Positions 7,327-14,288 of a DNA stretch of 20,625 nt are shown here, one piece after another. The translations under genes and the position numbers were made by a program. Numbering within the stretch: the stretch's first letter is position 1; each line of letters begins with the position of its first letter. Under the pieces are notes generated by a model. That model saw only the letters and a list, made by a program, of their open reading frames with translations, did no database searches and had not been told where the DNA came from. Source of the DNA: Porphyromonadaceae bacterium UBA7572 (GTDB taxonomy: Bacteria > Bacteroidota > Bacteroidia > Bacteroidales > Muribaculaceae); NCBI GenBank assembly GCA_002476625.1, contig DLLC01000062.1, positions 1 through 20,625 of the forward strand, given 5' to 3'.

Positions 7327-7358
7327 CAAAGATACTGCTTTTCCGCAAGATACACAAG
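7327..7358 (-). promoter_or_regulatory. promoter for tRNA-Leu
   Basis: The minus strand reads CTTG, 20 nt, TATCTTTG. The -7 element is an exact TAnnTTTG and the -33 element has one mismatch to TTTG. It is 12 bp from the first base of the tRNA, so the transcript starts very close to the mature 5' end. Confidence 0.7.
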
Positions 7359-7394
7359 AAAATGGTGCCTTTTTTCAGCAAATCTTCGTTTTCG

Positions 7395-7427
7395 TTTGCA
7401 GATGTAGAAAAAAAGCACTACCTTTGC
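7395..7427 (+). promoter_or_regulatory. promoter for tRNA-Cys (and perhaps sufB)
   Basis: TTTG, 20 nt, TACCTTTGC matches the Bacteroidota -33/-7 consensus exactly. It is divergent from the tRNA-Leu promoter with about 37 bp between the two -33 elements. No other promoter is seen between here and sufB. Confidence 0.78.
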
Positions 7428-7455
7428 ACCGCATTTCAGCACAAGAGTGCTTCAA

Positions 7456-7526
7456 GGTACCTTGCCCGAGTGGTTAGGGACCGGTCTGCAAAACCGGGGA
7501 CAGCGGTTCGAATCTGCTAGGTACCT
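7456..7526 (+). tRNA. tRNA-Cys(GCA)
   Basis: The 71-nt cloverleaf has acceptor GGTACCT/AGGTACC, a D-arm CCC-GAGTGGTTA-GGG, an anticodon stem CCGGT/ACCGG around CTGCAAA (anticodon GCA), and a T-arm AGCGG-TTCGAAT-CTGCT. The discriminator base is U73, the known identity base for cysteine. CCA is not encoded. Confidence 0.96.
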
Positions 7527-7531
7527 CTCAG

Positions 7532-7560
7532 AGAGCCGCCAAACAAGGCGGCTCTTGTTG
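7532..7560 (+). terminator. hairpin terminator after tRNA-Cys
   Basis: AGAGCCGCC and GGCGGCTCT form a perfect 9-bp GC-rich stem with an AAACAA loop, followed by TGTTGTTTG. This looks like an intrinsic terminator with an imperfect T-run. It begins six bases after the tRNA and ends about 20 bp before the sufB ATG, so read-through would be the simplest way to transcribe sufB. Confidence 0.75.
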
Positions 7561-7578
7561 TTTGATAGACGCAAGGTT

Positions 7579-9015
7579 ATGCAACAGGAAATAGAAGATA
7601 TTACCAAACAGGAATATAAGTACGGTTTCACTACCCGTGTGGAAACGGACGTGATAGAACGCGGACTCAACGAGGATGTCATTCGGCTCATCTCTGCCAA
7701 GAAGCACGAACCCGAATGGCTGCTGCAGTTCCGCCTTAAGGCATACCGCAAGTGGCTGACCATGAAGGTGCCCGCATGGGCGCACCTGCGCATACCCGAC
7801 ATCGACTTTCAGGCTATCTCATACTACGCAGCCCCCAAGGCAACCGATGGCAACAAGTCGGAGAACAATATCGACCCCGAAGTGATGAAGACGTTCGACA
7901 AGTTGGGTATCCCGCTCGAAGAGCGTGCCGCACTGGCGGGCAACATGGCGGTGGATGCTGTCATGGATTCGGTGTCGGTCAAGACCACCTTCCGCGAGTC
8001 GCTGGCAGAGAAGGGCATCATCTTCTGCTCTATCTCCGAGGCCGTACAGCATTACCCCGAACTGGTGCAGAAATACCTGGGCTCGGTAGTGCCCTATAGC
8101 GACAATTTCTATGCCGCACTCAACTCGGCGGTATTCTCTGACGGTTCGTTTGTGTACATACCCAAAGGCGTACGCTGCCCCATGGAACTCAGCACCTATT
8201 TCCGTATCAACGCGGGCAACACGGGGCAGTTCGAGCGCACCCTCCTCATAGCCGACGAGGGGGCATACCTCAGTTACCTTGAGGGATGTACAGCCCCTAT
8301 GCGCGACGAGAACCAACTCCACGCCGCCATTGTCGAAATTATTGTGCATAAGGACGGCGAAGTCAAGTACTCCACCGTACAGAACTGGTACCCGGGCGAC
8401 AAAGAGGGACGCGGCGGTATCTACAACTTTGTGACCAAGCGCGGCATCACCTACGAGAACGCCCGCCTCAGTTGGACGCAGTTGGAGACAGGCTCTGCCA
8501 TTACGTGGAAGTACCCGAGTTGTATCCTCAAAGGCGACAATTCGAGTGCCGAGTTCTACTCTGTGGCAGTCACCAACAACTACCAGCAGGCGGATACGGG
8601 AACGAAGATGATACACCTCGGCAGGAACACGCGCTCGCGTATCATCAGCAAGGGTATCTCTGCGGGACACAGCCAGAACGCTTATCGCGGACTGGTGCGT
8701 ATGGCTCCCAATGCCGAGGACGCCCGCAACTACAGCCAGTGCGACAGTCTGCTGTTGGGTGACAAATGCGGGGCGCACACTTTCCCCGTGATGCAGATAC
8801 AGAACCCCACCGCTACCGTGGAGCATGAGGCGACCACCAGCAAAATCAACGAAGACCAACTCTTCTACTGCCAACAGCGCGGCATCGGCGTAGAGGATGC
8901 AGTCGGCTTGATTGTCAACGGCTATGCCAAAGAGGTGATGGACAAACTGCCTATGGAGTTCGCCGTCGAAGCACAGAAACTCCTACAGGTCAGCCTCGAA
9001 GGCTCCATCGGATAA
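7579..9015 (+). CDS. sufB: SufB, Fe-S cluster assembly scaffold protein
   Basis: SufB is the scaffold subunit of the SufBCD complex, which builds Fe-S clusters from persulfide sulfur. The 478-residue product has the normal length and the conserved core: YLEGCTAPMRDENQLHAAIVE, the beta-helix stretch ending in KGISAGHSQNAYRG, CDSLLLGDKCGAHTFP with the cysteine that accepts sulfur in other SufBs, and VEHEATTSKINEDQLFYCQQRG. I use the ATG at 7579; a longer frame to 7447 would run through tRNA-Cys and is not credible. sufC and sufD, usual neighbours in Bacteroidales, are absent; the next gene is an LD-carboxypeptidase. The likely clients include MiaB, an Fe-S enzyme encoded in the same window. Confidence 0.97.
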   Translation: MQQEIEDITKQEYKYGFTTRVETDVIERGLNEDVIRLISAKKHEPEWLLQFRLKAYRKWLTMKVPAWAHLRIPDIDFQAISYYAAPKATDGNKSENNIDPEVMKTFDKLGIPLEERAALAGNMAVDAVMDSVSVKTTFRESLAEKGIIFCSISEAVQHYPELVQKYLGSVVPYSDNFYAALNSAVFSDGSFVYIPKGVRCPMELSTYFRINAGNTGQFERTLLIADEGAYLSYLEGCTAPMRDENQLHAAIVEIIVHKDGEVKYSTVQNWYPGDKEGRGGIYNFVTKRGITYENARLSWTQLETGSAITWKYPSCILKGDNSSAEFYSVAVTNNYQQADTGTKMIHLGRNTRSRIISKGISAGHSQNAYRGLVRMAPNAEDARNYSQCDSLLLGDKCGAHTFPVMQIQNPTATVEHEATTSKINEDQLFYCQQRGIGVEDAVGLIVNGYAKEVMDKLPMEFAVEAQKLLQVSLEGSIG

Positions 9016-9033
9016 AAAGAGCCTCCATTTACG

Positions 9034-9942
9034 ATGAAACACATCCACATCATTTCTCCCTCTGGAGCCATAGATAATATACTGATTGATAGTGCTATTG
9101 CCAGATTGGAGCAGTGGGGATATGTTGTGTCTGTTGCTCCGCATGCACGTGAACGATATGGGCGGTTTGCAGGTACAGAGCAGGAGCGGTTGAGCGACCT
9201 TGACGATGCACTCTGCCGACCTGACATAGATATTATTCTCTGTAGTCGCGGGGGATACGGATTGCAACAGATAGCCGACCATATTTGCGTGCCTGAAAAA
9301 CGAGTGCCCCTTGTAGTTGGGTTCTCGGACATCACAGTGCTACATAATATATTAGGTCTGCATGGTATACCTGCATTGCATGCCTCTATGTGCAAATATA
9401 TCGCCACCTTGCCTAACGAGCACCCCGCCTTGCAACTTCTGCAGCGTGCCCTACAAGGAGAGAATATGACATACTCCCGGCCACCTCAGCCATGCCAACG
9501 GGAAGGAGAGTGCAAGGGTATGCTGATAGGAGGAAATCTAAGTGTGCTATATGGGCTACAAAGTACGCCTTACTCACTCAACTGCCTGATAGACAAATGC
9601 GCAGAACCGCCTATCCTCTTCATAGAAGATGTATGTGAGCGGCATTATCATATTGACCGCATGATGCAAAATCTCCGTATGAGCGGTGTATTGGCACGCT
9701 TGGGTGGTCTGGTAGTCGGGCAATTTACTGATTGTAATGATGACCCGCTAATGGGGTGTACGATATATGAGACCATTCTCCGCACGGTAGCCGAATATGA
9801 TTTCCCCGTAATGACGAGCCTCCCCATAGGGCACGTGGAGCAGAATGTGCCGCTACGCCTTAATACCAGGTGGCATCTCACGGTGTCAGCCAATGGGGCA
9901 CAACTGACAGAATGCTCCGTCCACAATTCCTGTAGAAACTAA
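9034..9942 (+). CDS. S66-family LD-carboxypeptidase
   Basis: Members of peptidase family S66 (LdcA/MccF) remove the terminal D-Ala from murein tetrapeptides during wall recycling, or cleave related amide bonds. The Ser-Glu-His triad is visible: Ser98 in VVGFSDITVLHN, Glu198 in ILFIEDVCERHYHIDRM, and His267 in LPIGHVEQNVPLR. The motif SRGGYG (71-76) and LIGGNLSVL (165-172) are also typical. At 302 residues it is complete, with no signal peptide, so a cytoplasmic recycling enzyme is most likely. It lies 18 bp after sufB and is probably co-transcribed with it. Functionally it fits better with the nearby wall-synthesis cluster, though a 343-bp gap separates them. The exact substrate is not certain. 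Confidence 0.9.
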   Translation: MKHIHIISPSGAIDNILIDSAIARLEQWGYVVSVAPHARERYGRFAGTEQERLSDLDDALCRPDIDIILCSRGGYGLQQIADHICVPEKRVPLVVGFSDITVLHNILGLHGIPALHASMCKYIATLPNEHPALQLLQRALQGENMTYSRPPQPCQREGECKGMLIGGNLSVLYGLQSTPYSLNCLIDKCAEPPILFIEDVCERHYHIDRMMQNLRMSGVLARLGGLVVGQFTDCNDDPLMGCTIYETILRTVAEYDFPVMTSLPIGHVEQNVPLRLNTRWHLTVSANGAQLTECSVHNSCRN

Positions 9943-10174
9943 CCGATATACAGGTCCGTTTACCAGCCGCCTATGCTGTATATGGTGTTGCTTGATAAAT
10001 ATATCAGGCAGCCTTGCTCGGTATATACACCTTAATTGTCATGATTTTCGACAGATTTTGCACCACTTTAATCCACCAATACTCAAAAGCACTATAATTG
10101 TCTGATAATAAATCATCTGAGTTGTTGATAAACATGTTCATTCTTTGTTGATAAGATCACTCATAAATTTTTCG

Positions 10175-10190
10175 TGGGGGAATGTGGGGG
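10175..10190 (+). promoter_or_regulatory. MraZ operator: two TGGGG repeats 10 bp apart
   Basis: TGGGGG occurs at 10175 and again at 10185, giving TGGGG-N5-TGGGG. MraZ of Escherichia coli is known to bind direct TGGGN repeats separated by 5 nt. Here the repeats lie where the -33 element of the mraZ promoter should be, so bound MraZ would compete with RNA polymerase. Confidence 0.7.
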
Positions 10191-10207
10191 ATATGATATA
10201 TTTTTCG

Positions 10208-10216
10208 TAACTTTGC
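10208..10216 (+). promoter_or_regulatory. -7 element of the mraZ/dcw promoter
   Basis: TAACTTTGC is an exact TAnnTTTG element about 70 bp before the mraZ ATG. The position expected for TTTG holds only TGTG inside the operator repeats, so the -33 box is weak. It would serve mraZ and the following wall genes. Confidence 0.65.
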
Positions 10217-10285
10217 GGCGGAAATGAGATAAGAAGCAGACAGATAACCCGAAAGAAACAAACAGACAACCCACAGGGAAACGAA

Positions 10286-10759
10286 ATGAGTACGTTTATT
10301 GGCAATATCGAAGCGCGGCTGGATGAGAAAGGGCGCATATTCATCCCCGCGGGGTACAGAAAGATACTGGGCGAGATGGAGTCGCGCCGTATCATCATGC
10401 GCCGTGATACGGACAATGAGTGCATCATCTTCTATCCCGAACAAGTATGGAACGAGAAAGTGGGGCAACTGCGCCAAGCCCTGAACGAGTGGGACCCTGA
10501 CGACCAGATGATACTGATGCAGTTTATGGCAGAGGCGGAAATCCTCGAACCCGACAGTCAGGGACGTGTACTGCTCCAGAAGAAGAACGTGGAGATGATT
10601 GGTGCCCAACAGGATGTGCTGTTCGTGGGTATGCTGGACCGCTTCGCGCTGTGGAGCCCGAGTGTCTTCCGAGACAAGCAAATGCCGCAGAAAGATTTGG
10701 CAGAACGTATAAGACAGAAAATGAAAGGGGGCACATCCTGCAACCAAGGCTCCATGTAA
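10286..10759 (+). CDS. mraZ: MraZ, transcriptional regulator of the dcw cluster
   Basis: MraZ is a SpoVT/AbrB-fold DNA-binding protein with two tandem domains that assembles into a ring and represses its own cluster. Each domain shows the signature DxxxR loop: DEKGR at 13-17 and DSQGR at 90-94. The length, 157 residues, agrees with the family (about 143-160). The gene is first in the cluster, and a TGGGG repeat operator overlaps its promoter, so autoregulation is likely. The C-terminal tail (about 140-157) is polar and probably disordered. The spacing to rsmH is 74 bp and contains an AT-rich fragment (near 10789-10815) resembling the arm of the repeat found further down the cluster. Confidence 0.96.
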   Translation: MSTFIGNIEARLDEKGRIFIPAGYRKILGEMESRRIIMRRDTDNECIIFYPEQVWNEKVGQLRQALNEWDPDDQMILMQFMAEAEILEPDSQGRVLLQKKNVEMIGAQQDVLFVGMLDRFALWSPSVFRDKQMPQKDLAERIRQKMKGGTSCNQGSM

Positions 10760-10833
10760 GGTCATAAGAGGGAAAAGGAACATATAATTATCGTGTAATT
10801 AACCATTAATTCTTCATAGCGGAGAAATTGAAT

Positions 10834-11913
10834 ATGAACGAGGTGTACCACATACCGGCGATGTTAGAGGAGACGATACGGGGGTTAGATATTAAGCCCG
10901 AAGGGACGTATGTGGATGTTACCTTTGGCGGAGGAGGGCACTCACGCGCTATCATGAGCAGGCTCGGAGATAACGGCAGGCTGTTCTCCTTTGACCAAGA
11001 CATGGACGCATATATAAACGAGAAGCCCCCCTCCCACTCCCCTTTCAAAGAGGGAGAGTGCAGATGCTCTGAATACCCCTCCTCGAAGGAGGGGTTAGGG
11101 GAGGTCCGTCAGTTGTTCGGAGACAACCGATGGCAGTTTGTGCATGGTAATTTCCGTTACCTGAAGAATTTCATGGACTATTACGGGGTAACGGAAATAG
11201 ACGGGCTACTGGCTGACTTGGGTGTGAGTTTCCATCACTTTGACGAGGCAGAGCGTGGCTTCTCGTTCCGCTTTGCCGGTCCGCTGGATATGCGTATGAA
11301 TCGGGAAGGCGGGCGCACCGCAGCCGACATAGTAAACACCTACTCCGAGGAAGATTTGACACGCGTATTCCGTATCTATGGCGAGATGAACAACGCCAAA
11401 GCCGTGGCACAGCGGATAGTCAGACAAAGGGAGAATGCGCCCATTCTAAGGACAGAGCAACTGACAGCAATGCTCACACTCCCCCAAGCCCCCTCAAAGA
11501 GGGGGATGTCGGCATTGTCGGCAACAAACGGGGGGAACAGTCTAAAGATTTCTCCGTCAGGAGAGGTGGAAGTGCCGACATGGGCAAAGAAAGACTTGGC
11601 GCGTATGTTCCAAGCCCTGCGCATAGAAGTGAATGACGAGTTGGGAGCGTTGCGGGAGATGCTGCTGGCAGCACGCGAGTTGCTTCGCCCGGGCGGGCGG
11701 ATAGCCATACTGACCTATCACTCGTTGGAAGACAGGATAGTGAAGAACTTCCTGCGTTCCGGTAATCTGGACGGCAACATAGAAAAAGATTTCTACGGCA
11801 ACATACTGACACCCTTCCGCGTGATAGAGAAAGGGGCTACGGCAAGTACAGAGGAAGTGGAGCGCAACCCAAGGGCAAGGAGTGCAAAACTCCGCGTGGC
11901 AGAAAGACTATGA
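10834..11913 (+). CDS. rsmH: RsmH, 16S rRNA m4C1402 methyltransferase, with two in-frame insertions
   Basis: RsmH (MraW) methylates N4 of C1402 in 16S rRNA with S-adenosylmethionine. The SAM-binding site is intact: TFGGGGHSRAI (30-40) and FDQD (53-56). ADLGVSFHHFD, RGFSFRFAGPLDMRM and LTYHSLEDRIVKNF follow in the normal order. I use the ATG at 10834; a TTG two codons earlier is possible. At 359 residues it is about 45-55 residues longer than usual. The excess lies in two segments with biased composition, residues 64-92 (KPPSHSPFKEG...) and 215-248 (TLPQAPSKRGM...), both encoded by palindromic GC-rich DNA. Each falls between conserved blocks and keeps the frame, so the enzyme is probably active with two added loops. 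Confidence 0.95.
   Translation: MNEVYHIPAMLEETIRGLDIKPEGTYVDVTFGGGGHSRAIMSRLGDNGRLFSFDQDMDAYINEKPPSHSPFKEGECRCSEYPSSKEGLGEVRQLFGDNRWQFVHGNFRYLKNFMDYYGVTEIDGLLADLGVSFHHFDEAERGFSFRFAGPLDMRMNREGGRTAADIVNTYSEEDLTRVFRIYGEMNNAKAVAQRIVRQRENAPILRTEQLTAMLTLPQAPSKRGMSALSATNGGNSLKISPSGEVEVPTWAKKDLARMFQALRIEVNDELGALREMLLAARELLRPGGRIAILTYHSLEDRIVKNFLRSGNLDGNIEKDFYGNILTPFRVIEKGATASTEEVERNPRARSAKLRVAERL
11023..11109 (+). repeat. GC-rich palindromic insertion inside rsmH, copy 1
   Basis: Within this stretch CACTCCCCTTTCAAAGAG is answered by GGGAGAGTG, and CCCCTCC-TCGA-AGGAGGGG is a clean hairpin followed by TTAGGGGAGGTC. The sequence has the style of the dispersed CCCCTCC/GGAGGGG palindromes seen between genes in Bacteroidota. 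It adds about 29 codons in frame, between the SAM-binding FDQD and the QFVHGNFRYL block. Confidence 0.8.
11476..11577 (+). repeat. GC-rich palindromic insertion inside rsmH, copy 2
   Basis: It contains the hairpin CCCCC-TCAAAG-AGGGGG type (CCCCCTCAAAGAGGGGG), then ATGTCGGCA matched some 70 bp later by TGCCGACAT, and TCTCC-GTCA-GGAGA inside that. The nested inverted repeats add roughly 30 codons in frame before AKKDLARMFQALRIEV. Confidence 0.78.
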
Positions 11914-11983
11914 AGATTTAGCAACGGATGTATGGCAGACGAGACATGCAATTCTTCATTCTTAATTCTTCATTCATAATTAA
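11911..11983 (+). repeat. AT-rich palindromic element, copy at rsmH/ftsL junction
   Basis: The right arm (11950-11983, AATTCTTCATTCTTAATTCT...) and the conserved centre GCAGACGAGACATGC are clear. The left arm is reduced to TGAAGATTTAGCAA, whose first three bases are the stop codon of rsmH. The element ends two bases before the ftsL ATG. Confidence 0.8.
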
Positions 11984-11985
11984 CC

Positions 11986-12297
11986 ATGAGGCAAGGGAGT
12001 ATAAAGGAAATACTTAGCGGCGATGTGTTGAAGCGGGGCTGGTTCCGCAGGCAGTACAAACTGATACTGCTGGTATGCGGACTGATATTCGTGTATATCT
12101 ATGCGGGATACCAATCCCAAAGGCAGCAGAAGCACCTCAGCGACCTGCAGAAAGAGTTGCAGGATGTGCAGTTCGAGCAACTGACCGTCAATGCCCAGTT
12201 GGTGGAGGTAACCCGCCAATCGGCTGTGGCAGAGGAACTGAAGAAAAGGGGAAGCAAAGTCCGAGAGAGCGATACACCCGCCTTGCGGGTCAATTAA
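11986..12297 (+). CDS. ftsL: FtsL-like cell division protein
   Basis: The 103-residue protein has a short basic cytoplasmic N-terminus, one membrane span (about residues 26-43, LILLVCGLIFVYIYAGY), and a periplasmic coiled-coil rich in Gln, Leu and Glu (about 45-90), the standard layout of FtsL. FtsL joins FtsB and FtsQ to activate septal wall synthesis by FtsW and FtsI, and its place between rsmH and ftsI is the usual one. Sequence identity in this family is low, so the call rests on layout and position. The last residue (Asn) and the TAA stop are the first bases of the AT-rich palindromic element that follows. Confidence 0.88.
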   Translation: MRQGSIKEILSGDVLKRGWFRRQYKLILLVCGLIFVYIYAGYQSQRQQKHLSDLQKELQDVQFEQLTVNAQLVEVTRQSAVAEELKKRGSKVRESDTPALRVN

Positions 12298-12382
12298 AAA
12301 TGAAAAATGAAGAATTAAAAATAGCAAGCCCGATTGCAGACGAAACATGCCATTCTTCATTCTTAATTCTTCATTCACAATT
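12292..12382 (+). repeat. AT-rich palindromic element, full copy at ftsL/ftsI junction
   Basis: This is the most complete copy: left arm 12292-12322 (AATTAAAAATGAAAAATGAA...), centre 12323-12351 with GCAGACGAAACATGC, and right arm 12352-12382 (ATTCTTCATTCTTAATTC...). The arms are 31 nt each and complementary at about 24 positions by eye. It begins on the ftsL stop codon and ends 7 bp before the ftsI ATG. Confidence 0.88.
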
Positions 12383-12389
12383 AAACGAA

Positions 12390-14204
12390 ATGAGTGACAA
12401 TCTGAAAAATACGATACTTCGGTTCGCAATCATCTTTGTGGTGATTACGTTGCTGTTCATGGTCGTATTGGCTCAGATTGTCAGGCTGCAGACCGTGGAG
12501 CGGAACCAGTGGGAGAGCATTGCGGACAAGTTTGAGTCTGTCACCAAGCCCATTCCCGCAACGCGAGGGAATATCTACGATGCCGACGGACGGTTGCTTG
12601 CCGCCAGTATCCCGCAGTACAGCGTGCACATGGACACACGTGTGGAAGCCCTGCACCTGAAGAACGGCGAACTGTTCTGGCAGTATGTGGACTCCATAGC
12701 CGAAGGGCTGAGCAGGATTATCGGCGACGCATCACCGCAGGAGTACAAGCGGAAGATGGTGGCAGCCTACAAGGCACGCACCAACAGAGAAAGGGATATA
12801 CGTCTCTACAAGGGGCGTATCAGTTACATACAGAAGAAGGAAATCCAGCAGTTGCCCCTCGTCAGGCGCGGCTACTACAAGAGCGGGTTCCACTATGAGG
12901 ACCTGCACCGGCGAGTGAAGCCTTTCGGCAGCCTCGGCAGTCGGACCATCGGCAGTATCTATGGCGAGGGGGGACACGGCAACGCGGGTATCGAGAAGGG
13001 TTTCGACACCTATCTGTGCGGTGAGGACGGCGTGAGTGTTCGGCAACCCGTAGCGGGCAAGTTGCGCTATGTGCCGGTGAAAGAGGCGGTGAACGGGTGC
13101 GACATCTATACCACCTTGGACGCCAACCTCATGGACATCTGCGAGACCGCCTTGCGTCAGCGGCTGAACAAGACCGAAGCCGACTGGGGTTGTGTCGCGC
13201 TCATGGAGGTATCCACAGGCGAGATTAAGGCTATCTGCAACTTGGACAGAGCCGAAGACGGCACCTACTATGAGGCAATGAACCACGCCGTCACGCGTGT
13301 GGAGCCCGGTTCCACCTTCAAGACCATCGCACTCATGGCGGCATTGGACGACGGCAAGATAGACATCGACGACACCGTGGAAGTGTATCGGAAAGGCTGG
13401 ACTTACTACAACGCACGGCACACCGACGCACACCCGCGGGATACGGTGTACAGCATACGCAACGCATTGGCTGTCAGCAGCAACATCGCCATGGCGAAGA
13501 TAATCACCGAGGGCTACAAGGGCAGCGCACGCAAGTTCGTGCATAAGTTGGAGCGTATGGGCGTGTTGGACAGCATTGACTACATCATCCCGGGTGCCGA
13601 CCAGGCACGCATCGACATCCCCAACGACACCGTCACCGTCTCGCGCATGTCGTACGGCTATTCGGTGGAGATGAGTCCCATGCAGACTATGCTCTTCTAC
13701 AACGGCATTGCGAACGGGGGCAAGATGATTTCGCCCGTGCTTGTACGGGAGGTTCGGAAGAACGGCAAGCCGATAAAGACCTACCAATCGGAGACCATCG
13801 AGAGCAGTATATGCGGGTCGTCCACGCTGCGCGACATACAAGCCTGCCTGCATGACGTGGTCTGGGACAACCATCTGGGCACGGCGTCGGTGAACCCGTG
13901 GGGCATGAGGAAAGCCCAAAGCCATCTGGTGCATATCGCGGGCAAGACGGGCACAGCGCAGTTGTTTGAGAACGGCAGGTACCGGAGCCGCCGACACCGT
14001 ATGTCATTCGTGGGCTACTTCCCCGAGGAGGACCCGCAATACACATGCATCTGTGTCATCAGCGGTCCGAAATACTATGGCTACTACGATGCGGGTATGG
14101 ACTGCGGCACGGTGGTTCGGCAGATAGCCGAGAAAACCATGGTCTATGCCGCGGAATATGTGATAGAGGACGGGCAGAAAGTGCTCAAAATCAAAAATGA
14201 ATAA
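12390..14204 (+). CDS. ftsI: FtsI, septal peptidoglycan transpeptidase (class B PBP)
   Basis: FtsI cross-links septal peptidoglycan in partnership with FtsW. The protein has 604 residues: a cytoplasmic stub, one membrane anchor (about 11-30), the PBP dimerisation domain (ATRGNIYDADGRLLA at 57-71) and the transpeptidase domain with the nucleophile Ser308 in EPGSTFKT, Ser363-Ser364-Asn365 and Lys519-Thr520-Gly521 in AGKTGTAQ. I use the ATG at 12390; the same frame is open back to 12075 only because it crosses ftsL in another phase. No PASTA domain follows the catalytic domain, whereas many Bacteroidota homologues carry one. The last residues (KIKNE) and stop codon read like the arm of the AT-rich repeat, so the natural end may have been replaced. 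Confidence 0.95.
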   Translation: MSDNLKNTILRFAIIFVVITLLFMVVLAQIVRLQTVERNQWESIADKFESVTKPIPATRGNIYDADGRLLAASIPQYSVHMDTRVEALHLKNGELFWQYVDSIAEGLSRIIGDASPQEYKRKMVAAYKARTNRERDIRLYKGRISYIQKKEIQQLPLVRRGYYKSGFHYEDLHRRVKPFGSLGSRTIGSIYGEGGHGNAGIEKGFDTYLCGEDGVSVRQPVAGKLRYVPVKEAVNGCDIYTTLDANLMDICETALRQRLNKTEADWGCVALMEVSTGEIKAICNLDRAEDGTYYEAMNHAVTRVEPGSTFKTIALMAALDDGKIDIDDTVEVYRKGWTYYNARHTDAHPRDTVYSIRNALAVSSNIAMAKIITEGYKGSARKFVHKLERMGVLDSIDYIIPGADQARIDIPNDTVTVSRMSYGYSVEMSPMQTMLFYNGIANGGKMISPVLVREVRKNGKPIKTYQSETIESSICGSSTLRDIQACLHDVVWDNHLGTASVNPWGMRKAQSHLVHIAGKTGTAQLFENGRYRSRRHRMSFVGYFPEEDPQYTCICVISGPKYYGYYDAGMDCGTVVRQIAEKTMVYAAEYVIEDGQKVLKIKNE

Positions 14205-14287
14205 TAACGAATATAATATAAGGAATAGCAAATCGGGTAACAGACGAGACATGCAATTCCTAATTCATAATTCTTAATTCATAATTA
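14186..14287 (+). repeat. AT-rich palindromic element, diverged copy at ftsI/murE junction
   Basis: The left arm (AAAATCAAAAATGAATAATA...) is degenerate and covers the ftsI stop codon. The centre AGCAAATCGGGTAACAGACG...CATGC aligns with the centre of the copy before ftsI, and the right arm (AATTCCTAATTCATAATTCT...) ends just before the murE ATG. Confidence 0.8.
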
Positions 14288-14288
14288 T

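Larger units (their letters stand above)
9943..10285. other. 343-bp intergenic region before the dcw cluster
   Basis: No gene is seen here. An 8-bp hairpin (9990-10009, GCTTGATA-AATA-TATCAGGC) follows the LD-carboxypeptidase and may end its transcript, although no T-run follows. Two copies of TTGTTGATAA (10122-10131 and 10145-10154) lie in an AT-rich stretch; the reverse, TTATCAACA, is one base off the DnaA-box consensus. The MraZ-type operator and the mraZ promoter occupy the 3' half. Confidence 0.6.

Noticed and set aside
7447..7578. A longer start for sufB
   Set aside because: This part of the frame is tRNA-Cys and its terminator hairpin, and the ATG at 7579 gives the normal length.
10828..10833. 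TTG start for rsmH
   Set aside because: The ATG two codons downstream is the more likely start and removes only Met-Asn; the difference has no effect on function.
12075..12389. A long upstream extension of the ftsI reading frame
   Set aside because: It overlaps ftsL in another phase, has no conserved content, and crosses the palindromic repeat; the ATG at 12390 gives a normal FtsI N-terminus with its membrane anchor.
12732..13997. Long antisense reading frames opposite ftsI, sufB, murE and murD
   Set aside because: They mirror GC-rich coding sequence of clearly conserved genes and contain no recognisable domain.
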